The notes under the pieces are model-generated. The model saw only the letters and a list, made by a program, of their open reading frames with translations. It was not told where the DNA came from and made no database searches. 14,514 nt of DNA from an uncultured Treponema sp. (lineage in GTDB: Bacteria > Spirochaetota > Spirochaetia > Treponematales > Treponemataceae): the NCBI GenBank assembly GCA_905372345.1, contig CAJPPE010000009.1, forward strand, positions 1 to 14,514, written 5' to 3'. Each line of letters starts with the position of its first letter. Positions within the stretch are counted from its first letter, which is position 1. Shown piece by piece: positions 1 through 7,336 of this stretch. The translations under genes were made by a program, and so were the position numbers.

Positions 1-30
1 GAACTCCTTGACCTTATGGACTTAAATTGA
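1..30 (+). CDS. Possible 3' end of a gene entering from the left
   Basis: Frame 1 is open from the window edge and reads ELLDLMDLN before a TGA at 28-30. Ten codons cannot identify a protein and could be chance. A second short open stretch in frame 3 runs from about position 12 to a TAA at 111-113 and ends in a lysine-rich tail. Its ATG at 42 has no ribosome binding site. Either could be the tail of a gene lying mostly outside the window. Confidence 0.2.
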   Translation, partial: ELLDLMDLN

Positions 31-237
31 AAAAAATCACAATGAACTTAATTAAACTTACTCATGAGCCGGTAGGAAAAAAGCAAACAAAGAAGAAGGC
101 TTCTATGAAATAAAAATTAGGTCTCTGTATAATCAATGATGATTACTTATTTTTGGTTTTACAACTTTTATTATGCGGTTGCCCTGAGTTATTTATTACA
201 TGTTCTTTAAAAAATTTGATCGTTTTTTATAGTTCAA
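31..237. other. AT-rich intergenic stretch without a recognisable gene
   Basis: No open frame with a credible start and ribosome binding site was found on either strand, apart from the short lysine-rich frame ending at 113. A perfect inverted repeat, TAATCA-ATGA-TGATTA, lies at 130-145, about 95 bp upstream of the promoter of the next gene. It could be an operator or chance in AT-rich DNA. No hairpin followed by a T-run is visible, so no terminator for an upstream gene can be assigned. Confidence 0.5.
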
Positions 238-266
238 GTGACAAATAATAAGATTTATGCTAGAAT
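238..266 (+). promoter_or_regulatory. Sigma70-type promoter of the aldolase-kinase gene
   Basis: The -35 is GTGACA (238-243), five of six to consensus. After a 17-bp spacer comes TAGAAT (261-266), also five of six, immediately preceded by TGC, an extended -10 motif. Predicted transcription start is near 273, giving a leader of about 40 nt. This is assigned by sequence alone. Confidence 0.6.
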
Positions 267-313
267 ACCCCGATATACATTGTAAGTGAAAAATAAACTT
301 GCGAGAGGTTTTT

Positions 314-2086
314 ATGAATAAAATCTTTAAACAAATAGAAAAAATAGGCATTGTACCTGTCATCGTTTTAGACAATGAAAAAGATGCTCTTCCATTGGGG
401 AAAGCCCTCTCTGCCGCCGGCCTTTTTTGTGCCGAAATTACATTTAGAACGGAAGCCGCCGAAAAAGCTATTCAAGTTTTTTCAAAAAACTTTCCGGATT
501 TTCTTGTAGGAGCAGGCACGGTTCTTTCCACGGAACAAGCCGACAAAGCTATCGCTGCAGGAGCAAAATTCATAGTCAGCCCCGGACTCAATCCTAAGGT
601 TGTAGAGCACTGCGTTAACTCAGGCTATCCGATAATTCCGGGAGTTTCCACCGCAGGAGAAATAGAACAGGCTATGAGCTTCGGCCTTGAAGTAGTCAAA
701 TTTTTTCCGGCTGAGGCTGCAGGGGGCTTAAAATTTATAAAAGCTATTTCCGCACCGTACCCGAATATAAAATTTATGCCGACCGGAGGAATAAACGCTC
801 AAAATATTGCGGAATATGCGGCCTTTTCAAAGGTAATAGCCTGCGGCGGAAGCTGGATGGTTTCAAAAGAGCTTATATCTTCAAAAGATTTTAAAAAAAT
901 AGAAGAAGAGTCTTCCATTGCATTACAAATAGTAAAAGAAACTCGAAATCCTAAAAAAAATCCGGGTGCTTTAACGCCCATTTCATACCCAAAACCTTCA
1001 ACAGAAATAAAGGCCTCAACATCAAATGAAAGCTCTTTAAACGCCAGCATTGAAACAAACAAAGCACCCAAAGTTATAACAATGGGCGAAATTATGCTCC
1101 GCCTTTCCCCCACGGGCTTTAACCGTTTTGTTCAAGCCGACGCGCTGGAATTGGTTTTCGGCGGAGCGGAGGCAAACGTCGCAGTTTCTTTAGCCAACTT
1201 CGGAATGCAGTCCTCATACATAACAAAACTGCCGGCCCATGAAATAGGCCAAGCGGCAGTAAATTCCTTGCGCCGATACGGGGTAGATGTTTCAGGCATA
1301 GTCCGCGGAGGGAAGCGTGTAGGTATCTATTTTTTAGAAAAAGGAGCTTCTCAGCGTGCCTCCAAGGTAATATATGACAGAGCCAATTCTGCCATTGCCG
1401 AAGCCTCACCGAGTGACTTTAACTGGAAAGAAATTTTTAAGGGTGCCTCATGGTTCCATTTTACAGGGATCACTCCCGCTTTAAGTAAAAATGCTGCCGA
1501 AATTTGTCTTGAGGCCTGCAAAACGGCAAGATCAATGGGTATTACCGTTTCATGCGACCTTAACTACCGCAAAAAACTTTGGACTCCCGATGAAGCAAAA
1601 GAAACAATGAGCAGTATCTGCGAATTTGTCGATATCTGTATTTCAAATGAGGAAGACGCTGAAAAAGTTTTCGGTATAACCTCAAAAAATACGGATGTAA
1701 GTTCCGGCAAGCTGAATGAAAAAGGCTATAAAGAGGTTGCTGCAAAATTGTGCAAAAAATTCGGTTTTCAAAAAGTAGGAATAACCCTGAGAGAATCCAC
1801 CTCAGCCAGCGAAAATAACTGGTCGGCCATGCTTTATACAAAAGGCAAAGCATATTTTAGCAAAAAATACACAATGCAGGTTATTGACAGACTGGGCGGA
1901 GGCGACAGCTTTGCCGCAGCCTTAATCTGTGCCGAATTAAAAGGCTTTAAACCTCAAAAACAAATCGACTTTGCTTCAGCCGCCTCTTGCTTAAAGCACT
2001 CCATAAACGGCGACTTTAACCAAGTTTCTTTTGATGAAGTTTTAACCCTCGCCCAAGGAGATGCATCGGGAAGGGTTCAGCGGTAA
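314..2086 (+). CDS. KDPG/KHG aldolase - 2-keto-3-deoxygluconate kinase fusion
   Basis: This bifunctional cytosolic enzyme of 590 residues is built from two Entner-Doudoroff/uronate pathway domains. Residues 1 to about 210 are a KDPG/KHG aldolase (Eda family). The expected catalytic residues are visible: Glu41 in AEITFRT, Arg45 in the same motif, and the Schiff-base Lys129 in VVKFFPAE. Residues about 211-252 are a Pro/Ser/Thr/Lys-rich linker without evident fold. Residues about 253-590 are a PfkB-family kinase most like KdgK: GEIMLRLSP at its start, the glycine signature GGAEANVAVSLANFG at 283-297, CDLNYRKKLW at 414-423, and the second signature RLGGGDSF with catalytic Asp531. The kinase should make KDPG from KDG, and the aldolase should split it into pyruvate and glyceraldehyde 3-phosphate. 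I chose ATG 314 because GAGAGG lies 5 nt upstream; an upstream in-frame TTG at 299 has no such site. Family assignment is strong. Sugar specificity of the kinase is inferred from motifs. Confidence 0.92.
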   Translation: MNKIFKQIEKIGIVPVIVLDNEKDALPLGKALSAAGLFCAEITFRTEAAEKAIQVFSKNFPDFLVGAGTVLSTEQADKAIAAGAKFIVSPGLNPKVVEHCVNSGYPIIPGVSTAGEIEQAMSFGLEVVKFFPAEAAGGLKFIKAISAPYPNIKFMPTGGINAQNIAEYAAFSKVIACGGSWMVSKELISSKDFKKIEEESSIALQIVKETRNPKKNPGALTPISYPKPSTEIKASTSNESSLNASIETNKAPKVITMGEIMLRLSPTGFNRFVQADALELVFGGAEANVAVSLANFGMQSSYITKLPAHEIGQAAVNSLRRYGVDVSGIVRGGKRVGIYFLEKGASQRASKVIYDRANSAIAEASPSDFNWKEIFKGASWFHFTGITPALSKNAAEICLEACKTARSMGITVSCDLNYRKKLWTPDEAKETMSSICEFVDICISNEEDAEKVFGITSKNTDVSSGKLNEKGYKEVAAKLCKKFGFQKVGITLRESTSASENNWSAMLYTKGKAYFSKKYTMQVIDRLGGGDSFAAALICAELKGFKPQKQIDFASAASCLKHSINGDFNQVSFDEVLTLAQGDASGRVQR

Positions 2087-2189
2087 GGGAAAGAAAAGTA
2101 CAAGTCGAAAATGGTATTAGATGCAATTTTTGGATTTCATTTAATACATTCAAAGCCGGTGATTTAAGTTTACAGACTTTTATAAGCCC

Positions 2190-2219
2190 TTGAGTGAAGT
2201 AAAGTTTATATGTTATAAT
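2190..2219 (+). promoter_or_regulatory. Promoter of the class I fructose-bisphosphate aldolase gene
   Basis: TTGAGT (2190-2195) and a perfect TATAAT (2214-2219) are separated by 18 bp, and TGT directly before the -10 gives an extended -10. The predicted start near 2226 leaves a leader of about 44 nt. Because the promoter lies in the 183-bp gap after the fusion gene, and that gap shows no clear terminator, the aldolase gene is probably transcribed both from here and by read-through. Confidence 0.6.
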
Positions 2220-2269
2220 AGAAAAGAGCGCAGGGTTACTTGCGGTAAATATTTTTAGAGAGGTGAATT

Positions 2270-3157
2270 ATGGATAAAGTAAAACTTGAAAGAATGAAAA
2301 ACGATAAAGGTTTTATTGCGGCATTGGATCAAAGCGGCGGAAGTACGCCTAAGGCTTTGGCAGCTTACGGAGTTCCCGAAACGGCATATTCCAATGAAGA
2401 TGAGATGTTTGATCTTGTTCATGCTATGCGTACAAGAATAATCACAGGAAAAGCCTTTAATTCCAATAATATTTTGGGTGCAATTTTATTTGAACAAACA
2501 ATGGAAAGGGAAATTGAAGGAATGCCCACAGCCGACTTCTTATGGGAAAAAAAGAAGATTCTCCCCTTTTTAAAGGTCGATAAGGGGCTTGCCGACTTAA
2601 AGGACGGGGTTCAGCTTATGAAGCCGATACCCAATTTGGACGCTATGTTAAAGCACGCCGTAGAAAAGCACATTTTCGGAACAAAGATGCGCTCCGTTAT
2701 AAAAGAAGCAAATCCTCAAGGAATAAAGGCTGTTGTAGATCAGCAGTTTGAATTGGGTATTCAAATTGCAAAGGCCGGGCTTGTTCCTATTATTGAACCT
2801 GAAGTAGATATTAAATCTCCCGACAAGGCCAAGTGTGAAGAAATCCTCAAAAAAGAATTGGAAGAACACCTTAAAGCCTTGCCGAAAGACTTGCTTGTAA
2901 TGTTTAAACTTTCAATTCCTACAAAAGAAAATCTTTATGAGGAATTCACAAAACATCCTCAGGTAATTAGAATGGTAGCCCTATCAGGCGGTTATTCCAG
3001 AGATGATGCAAACAAACTCTTGGCTAAAAACAGAGGTATGATTGCAAGTTTCTCCAGAGCTCTTGCCGAAGGTCTTTTTGCAAGCCAAAGCGATGATGAG
3101 TTTAATGCAACCTTAGAAAAAACAATCAAGGGCGTTTACGAAGCTTCGATAACATAG
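2270..3157 (+). CDS. fda: Fructose-bisphosphate aldolase, class I
   Basis: This cytosolic enzyme interconverts fructose 1,6-bisphosphate with dihydroxyacetone phosphate and glyceraldehyde 3-phosphate, using a Schiff-base lysine and no metal. At 295 residues it matches the short bacterial class I aldolases such as that of Staphylococcus aureus. Visible landmarks are [16 protein letters not shown] near residues 15-30, SNEDEMFDL at 41-49, GVQLMKPIP at 113-121, the acidic block PIIEPEVD at 173-180, the likely Schiff-base Lys213 in MFKLSIPT, and the phosphate-binding ALSGGYSR at 237-244. The start is set by AGAGAGGTG about 5 nt upstream of ATG 2270. It follows the KDG/KDPG enzyme on the same strand, and both share glyceraldehyde 3-phosphate as a product. 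Its stop codon is 12 bp from the stop of the convergent nrdA. It is not related to the metal-dependent class II enzyme. Confidence 0.95.
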   Translation: MDKVKLERMKNDKGFIAALDQSGGSTPKALAAYGVPETAYSNEDEMFDLVHAMRTRIITGKAFNSNNILGAILFEQTMEREIEGMPTADFLWEKKKILPFLKVDKGLADLKDGVQLMKPIPNLDAMLKHAVEKHIFGTKMRSVIKEANPQGIKAVVDQQFELGIQIAKAGLVPIIEPEVDIKSPDKAKCEEILKKELEEHLKALPKDLLVMFKLSIPTKENLYEEFTKHPQVIRMVALSGGYSRDDANKLLAKNRGMIASFSRALAEGLFASQSDDEFNATLEKTIKGVYEASIT

Positions 3158-3169
3158 TTATTGTCTTTC

Positions 3170-5707
3170 CTAAGAGCTGCAGCTTTCGCATTCCTCGACT
3201 TCGAGGGAGCGGCTTCGCACATAATAGATTGACTTAACGCCTTCTTCCCAAGCCTTTACATAGAGCGAAAGCACCTTGCTGAAGGTAAATTCGTTTGTAA
3301 TGTAAAGGTTCACGGATTGAGCTTGGTCAATATGGCGTTGCCGTAGGCCTGCGGCTCTTATACTCCAGCCTTGTTCAATATTATGGGCGTTTTTATAAAG
3401 CCAATAGGTTTCCGGTGAAAGAGAGGGGGCAACCCTAGGCATTAGAGAACCTTTTTTCTCTTCTAAAAAATACTTATTCATAATCGGGTCTACACCGGCA
3501 GTTGTGCCTGCTATAATCGAGGTTGAGCTTGTAGGTGCGACAGCCAAAAGATAGGCATTCCTCATTCCGTTTGATTTTACTTCCTCTGCGAGAGCCTTCC
3601 ATTTTTCGTCAACATAATTCCGCTTTTTAAAATACTCTCCTGTCTGCCAATCGCTTCCTTCAAAGTAAGAATAGGAGCCTTTTTCTTTTGCAATTTGTGA
3701 AGAAGCTTTGATTGCTGCATAATTTATTCTTTCAAAAACTTTATCTGCAAAGTTAAGGTGCTCTTCGCTTTCCCATGCAATGCCGTTTTTTGCAAGGGCA
3801 TGATGATAGCCCGAAGCTCCCAAACCGATTGACCTGTATCGGCTATTGGTAATTTGTGCATAGGGAATAGGATAAAAGTTTAAGTCTATAACATTGTCCA
3901 AGGCACGCACTGCCGAAGAAACGATTGTGTCAATTTCTTTTTCATCGTTTACATCTATGTTTCCGAGAACAAGGGAAGCCAGATTACATACAACAAAGTC
4001 TCCGGGGATAGTAGTTGTAGCAACGACAGTATCTCCGTCTTCAGTTTTTATTTCGATGCTTTTATGTTTTATCCCGCTCATATTTTGAGAAATCTCGGTG
4101 CATAGGTTTGAGCAGTAAATCATTCCCTTGTGAGGATTAGGATTTGTTTTGTTTGCATGGTCGCGGTTAAAAGCAAAAGGGGTGCCCGTTTCAACGGCCG
4201 ATTTTAAAATTAAGCGAACCAATTCTTTTATAGGAATTTCTCTTTTATTGATGCGGGAATCGGCAATGCAGTCTTTATACCTCTTTTCCCATTCTTCTCC
4301 GTAAAAATCTTCGAGGGCATAGCCTTTGATTTTTAAAATTTCATGGGGACACATAAGGTGCCAAGAAGAATTTATATCATCGCGGACGATTTTCCAAAAA
4401 AGATCGGGATAGCAGACTGCCGGAAAAACATCGTGAGCCTTCATTCTGTCATCTCCGTTATTGGTGCGGAGCTGTAAAAATTCGGGTATGTCCTTGTGCC
4501 AAACATCGAGGTAGACGGCGACCGAGCCCTGCCTTACTCCAAGCTGGTCAACTGCAACAGCCGTATCGTTTGCAAGTTTTATCCAGCGGATAATTCCGCC
4601 TGCCGCTCCCATAAACCCGCGTATGGGCGAACCCACTGCCCTGACCTTCCCAAAGTAGAGCCCCATACCTCCCCCGAATTTGGAAACCTTGGCAAAGTTA
4701 TCTATGCTGCGGTAAATGCCGTCAAGGGAATCGGGAACGGTATCTATAAAGCATGAAGAAAGCTGATGGTAAGGCTTTCGGGCATTTGAAAGGGTGGGGG
4801 TCGCCATCGTAACTTTTAAGCTGCTTGTCATATCGTAAAAACGCCTTACCCATTCAAGCCGGTTTGATTTTTCTTTCATTGCCAAGTGAAGGGCAATACC
4901 TAAAAACATTTCCTGAGGCGATTCAAGAACGGTGTTTGAATGAGTGCGAATAACGTAGCGGCGTAAAAGAAGGTCGAGGGCGCTATAGGTAAAAAGCTTA
5001 TTTCTTTCTTCGTTTATAAATGAAGCCGCCTCTTCCAACTCATCACGGCTATAGGCTTCGCAAATATATGTCCCGTAGAGACCTTCGTTTTCAAGGTATT
5101 TGATTTTTTCATAAAAAGAATGAATCTGCCTTTTTTCAAGCTCGGTTTTTAGTTTTAATTTAAATTGCAGCATTAAAAGGCGTGCCGCAATAAATTCCCA
5201 GTCCGGGGCATCTTGAGCGGTAAGTTCGACGGAGGCCTTAATAAGCATAGCTAGGGATTCGGTCTCGCTCATATTTTCTTTTCTAAAAGAAAGGAATTTA
5301 TGTGCGAGCAAGTTAAGGCTGTACTCGTCCGAAGTAAAGTCGTTTTGAATCTCGGTAAGAACCGGCTGGATTTCTATTGTATCAAAAAAGCGGCTTATCA
5401 TTTGACGGGAATCCCGCCTCTTTGTGCGGCCGACACGGTAGAGTATAAAGTTTTTTACTTCCGCATAGTAGTTGTGTTCTATTAAAGTTTTTTCTACCAA
5501 GTCCTGAATTGTTTCGACCTGAACAAGACTTCCGCTTTTTGTAAGCTCCAAGATATCTTCTTCTATTTCCTTTACCAAGGGCGGAATGAGAGTATCTAAA
5601 TCTTTGTGCGGAGAATTTTCCACACTTTTAAAAGCGGAGCGGATAGCTCCTTCAATTTTTTCCGGTTCGTAATTTTTAGTTTCGCCGTTTCGTTTTATGA
5701 TTTGCAT
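3170..5707 (-). CDS. nrdA: Class I ribonucleotide reductase, large (alpha) subunit
   Basis: NrdA reduces ribonucleoside diphosphates to deoxyribonucleotides together with a radical-carrying NrdB. The 845-residue protein is longer than the E. coli subunit (about 760). Residues 1 to about 95 form an ATP-cone, the dATP/ATP activity-control domain. Catalytic features are in place: Cys319 in QLSSCFIDT and Cys574 in VVCNLASL (the redox pair), NLCTE with Asn534, Cys536 (thiyl radical) and Glu538, the radical-transfer pair Tyr828-Tyr829, and the mobile C-terminal pair Cys840/Cys843 in CESC. The start at 5707 has AAGGA about 8 nt upstream. No nrdB is adjacent: the gene stands alone, tail-to-tail with the aldolase gene and divergent from gltS, so the beta subunit must be encoded elsewhere. 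Two NrdR boxes in the promoter support both the identity and repression when dATP is high. Confidence 0.96.
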   Translation of the reverse strand: MQIIKRNGETKNYEPEKIEGAIRSAFKSVENSPHKDLDTLIPPLVKEIEEDILELTKSGSLVQVETIQDLVEKTLIEHNYYAEVKNFILYRVGRTKRRDSRQMISRFFDTIEIQPVLTEIQNDFTSDEYSLNLLAHKFLSFRKENMSETESLAMLIKASVELTAQDAPDWEFIAARLLMLQFKLKLKTELEKRQIHSFYEKIKYLENEGLYGTYICEAYSRDELEEAASFINEERNKLFTYSALDLLLRRYVIRTHSNTVLESPQEMFLGIALHLAMKEKSNRLEWVRRFYDMTSSLKVTMATPTLSNARKPYHQLSSCFIDTVPDSLDGIYRSIDNFAKVSKFGGGMGLYFGKVRAVGSPIRGFMGAAGGIIRWIKLANDTAVAVDQLGVRQGSVAVYLDVWHKDIPEFLQLRTNNGDDRMKAHDVFPAVCYPDLFWKIVRDDINSSWHLMCPHEILKIKGYALEDFYGEEWEKRYKDCIADSRINKREIPIKELVRLILKSAVETGTPFAFNRDHANKTNPNPHKGMIYCSNLCTEISQNMSGIKHKSIEIKTEDGDTVVATTTIPGDFVVCNLASLVLGNIDVNDEKEIDTIVSSAVRALDNVIDLNFYPIPYAQITNSRYRSIGLGASGYHHALAKNGIAWESEEHLNFADKVFERINYAAIKASSQIAKEKGSYSYFEGSDWQTGEYFKKRNYVDEKWKALAEEVKSNGMRNAYLLAVAPTSSTSIIAGTTAGVDPIMNKYFLEEKKGSLMPRVAPSLSPETYWLYKNAHNIEQGWSIRAAGLRQRHIDQAQSVNLYITNEFTFSKVLSLYVKAWEEGVKSIYYVRSRSLEVEECESCSS

Positions 5708-5731
5708 TTTATTTTTCCTTATAAATTAAAC

Positions 5732-5747
5732 ACACTATATATTGTAT
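5732..5747 (-). promoter_or_regulatory. NrdR box 1, in the nrdA leader
   Basis: ACACTATATATTGTAT on the plus strand matches the known NrdR operator consensus (ACAC-W-ATATAT-W-GTGT) at 15 of 16 positions. It lies about 13-28 nt downstream of the predicted nrdA transcription start. It pairs with box 2, 41 bp away centre to centre, about four helical turns, so both lie on the same DNA face. NrdR itself is not encoded in the window. Confidence 0.88.
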
Positions 5748-5766
5748 ATTTTATTGATTTTCGGCG

Positions 5767-5795
5767 ATTATAACACAACATATAGTGTATGTCAA
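5767..5795 (-). promoter_or_regulatory. Consensus sigma70 promoter of nrdA
   Basis: Reading the minus strand, TTGACA (5795-5790) and TATAAT (5772-5767) are both perfect and are separated by exactly 17 bp, with TGT before the -10. Transcription should start near 5760, leaving a leader of about 53 nt before the AAGGA site. The spacer is almost entirely filled by an NrdR box, so repressor binding would directly exclude RNA polymerase. Confidence 0.9.
5773..5788 (-). promoter_or_regulatory. NrdR box 2, inside the nrdA promoter spacer
   Basis: ACACAACATATAGTGT on the plus strand matches the NrdR consensus at 15 of 16 positions. It occupies 16 of the 17 bp between the -35 and -10 elements of nrdA. 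Tandem boxes are the norm for NrdR, which binds as an oligomer in its nucleotide-loaded repressor form. Confidence 0.9.
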
Positions 5796-5804
5796 GGATG
5801 GGAG

Positions 5805-5824
5805 ACTTCTTCGGCAAAAGAAGT
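5805..5824. repeat. Inverted repeat between the nrdA and gltS promoters
   Basis: ACTTCTT-CGGCAA-AAGAAGT is a perfect 7-bp inverted repeat with a 6-nt centre. It sits 10 bp upstream of the nrdA -35 on one side and about 42 bp upstream of the gltS -35 on the other. It has no T-run, so it is not a terminator. It may be an operator for an unidentified regulator of either gene, or chance. Confidence 0.4.
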
Positions 5825-5866
5825 ACGGGAAGTTGATAAAAAAGGAGAACCATTTGTATCGACAGA

Positions 5867-5895
5867 TTGACATATTCATATAAAAGGCCTATACT
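5867..5895 (+). promoter_or_regulatory. Strong sigma70 promoter of gltS
   Basis: A perfect TTGACA (5867-5872) and TATACT (5890-5895, five of six) are separated by 17 bp. The predicted start is near 5902, giving a leader of about 43 nt that contains the hairpin at 5913-5931. The element also shows that an in-frame TTG at 5867 is not the start codon, because that TTG is the first three bases of the -35. Confidence 0.8.
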
Positions 5896-5912
5896 GACTT
5901 TTGCATCCCGAA

Positions 5913-5931
5913 TTGCGTTAGACGCACGCAA
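5913..5931 (+). promoter_or_regulatory. Leader hairpin abutting the gltS ribosome binding site
   Basis: TTGCGT (5913-5918) is the reverse complement of ACGCAA (5926-5931), and the right arm touches the AAAGGAGAGG site at 5931-5940. A second, mutually exclusive hairpin, GCGT-TAG-ACGC (5915-5925), uses the same left arm. The outer stem would crowd the ribosome binding site and the inner one would free it. A control role is inferred; only the pairing is seen. Confidence 0.35.
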
Positions 5932-5944
5932 AAGGAGAGGAGTT

Positions 5945-7318
5945 ATGGTAATTCATATGAATATGTACCAGTCGCTCGGCTTTGCAATCGCTTGGTTGCT
6001 TGTCGGACGATTCATTAAGGCGAAGTTTGAGTTTTTTCAAAAGTATTGTATACCTGCCCCGATAGTGGGCGGCTTTTTGTTTGCACTGATCTCGTTAGCA
6101 CTTCACGCAACAAAAGTACTCGACTTCGAATTTGACACAACCCTGCAAACCTATTGGATGGTAATGTTTTTTACCTCTGTGGGTTATAATGCAGGGTTTT
6201 CGATTTTAAGAGACGGCGGGAAAAAAGTTTTTATCTTTTTGGCTGTAGCTGTTATTTTTGCTATTTTGCAAAACGTAACGGCTCAAGGAGTCGCAAGACT
6301 TATAAACTTTAATCCGATGCTCGCCGTCATGCTGGGTTCAACATCCTTTACCGGAGGTTTCGGTACAGCGGCCTCCTTTGCACCGATTGTTGACCCTCAA
6401 AGCACCCTGGGAGCCTTATCCCTCGCAGTAGCCGTTCCCACCTTCGGCTCTTTGATAAGCTCCATCTTAGGCGGCCCCGTCGGAAACCGCCTGATAAAAA
6501 AATACGGCTTGGAACCTTCAAGTGCCAATGAAAGCATAAGAATTGATGAATCGGGAAACATCATCAAAACAACAAAAGTTGTTCAGAAAGTAGAAGCGGT
6601 TCATCCGAGCTTTATAAAAAGGCTATTCTTTAATCCCACAAAAGGCAGGGAAGAAGCACAAGAAGTCGTAACGGTTCAAGAAGAAATTATCCACAAAGCC
6701 TCCGCAAAAGGTGAAGTAGATAATTCGAAAACCAGCTCTGAAAAGCATCTTAGTAGTGAAAAGTTATTAATGGCTTTTATGCTTTTAGTTCTGGCTTCAG
6801 GTTTTGGTCTTTTTGTTACCAATTATCTTAATTCAATATCGCCCAAATTTAAATTCCCCATTTATATCGGGGCGATGATTTGTGCTGCCGTTATACGGAA
6901 CATTGCAGATACTTCAAAAAAATTCAAGGTAAATATGGATGAAATTGATGCACTCGGAAATATTTCTTTGAATATGTTTTTGGCTTTAGCTCTTGTTTCG
7001 CTAAAACTTTGGCAGCTGGTAAGTTTGGCTATCCCTCTGATGATTATTTTAAGTGCACAAATCGTTCTTTTGTATTTTTACACCCGTTTTGTTACCTTTA
7101 AGGTTATGGGCGGAGATTACGATGCTGCGGTTATCACGGCGGGACACATCGGTTTCGGTTTTGCCGCAACCCCTAACGCCATGGCTAATATGGGCTCTAT
7201 ATGTGAAAAATACGGCTATTCAAAAATAGCCTTCTTTGTTGTTCCTATAGTCGGCTCCTTATTTATTGATTTTTTCAATATAATGATAATTGGTATTACC
7301 ATAGGCTTGGTCGGCTAG
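5945..7318 (+). CDS. gltS: Sodium/glutamate symporter, GltS family
   Basis: This inner-membrane secondary transporter probably takes up glutamate with sodium. The protein has 457 residues, longer than E. coli GltS (about 401). It shows the expected two hydrophobic halves: residues about 8-180 and 273-457. The first half contains CIPAPIVGG (35-43), TSVGYNAG (77-84) and the signature STSFTGGFGTAASFAP (132-147). The second contains GHIGFGFAATPNAMANM (400-416), the counterpart repeat. The halves are joined by a long, charged, probably cytoplasmic segment at about 185-272 rich in Lys, Glu and Ser, which accounts for the extra length. ATG 5945 is chosen because AAAGGAGAGG ends 4 nt upstream; in-frame ATGs at 5957 and 5963 are worse placed. 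The gene is divergent from nrdA and convergent with murJ, so it appears monocistronic. Glutamate as substrate is a family-based inference. Confidence 0.9.
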   Translation: MVIHMNMYQSLGFAIAWLLVGRFIKAKFEFFQKYCIPAPIVGGFLFALISLALHATKVLDFEFDTTLQTYWMVMFFTSVGYNAGFSILRDGGKKVFIFLAVAVIFAILQNVTAQGVARLINFNPMLAVMLGSTSFTGGFGTAASFAPIVDPQSTLGALSLAVAVPTFGSLISSILGGPVGNRLIKKYGLEPSSANESIRIDESGNIIKTTKVVQKVEAVHPSFIKRLFFNPTKGREEAQEVVTVQEEIIHKASAKGEVDNSKTSSEKHLSSEKLLMAFMLLVLASGFGLFVTNYLNSISPKFKFPIYIGAMICAAVIRNIADTSKKFKVNMDEIDALGNISLNMFLALALVSLKLWQLVSLAIPLMIILSAQIVLLYFYTRFVTFKVMGGDYDAAVITAGHIGFGFAATPNAMANMGSICEKYGYSKIAFFVVPIVGSLFIDFFNIMIIGITIGLVG

Positions 7319-7336
7319 TTTACGTTTTTAGCAATC

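Noticed and set aside
299..313. In-frame TTG start 5 codons upstream of the aldolase-kinase ATG
   Set aside because: It has no ribosome binding site, and the GAGAGG that serves ATG 314 would lie inside it.
1119..1853. Antisense open frames within the aldolase-kinase gene
   Set aside because: Arg/Leu/His-rich translations typical of the complement of a real gene, with no start signals.
5789..5836. 15-codon frame on the plus strand after NrdR box 2
   Set aside because: It has no ribosome binding site and overlaps the nrdA -35 and the inverted repeat. Length is within chance.
5719..5931. 70-codon open frame on the minus strand upstream of nrdA
   Set aside because: It covers the nrdA promoter, both NrdR boxes and the gltS promoter, and has no recognisable sequence or start signal.
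5867..5944. TTG start adding 26 residues to GltS
   Set aside because: The TTG is part of a perfect -35 hexamer, and the transcript would begin downstream of it. The added residues are not hydrophobic or GltS-like, and AAAGGAGAGG serves ATG 5945.
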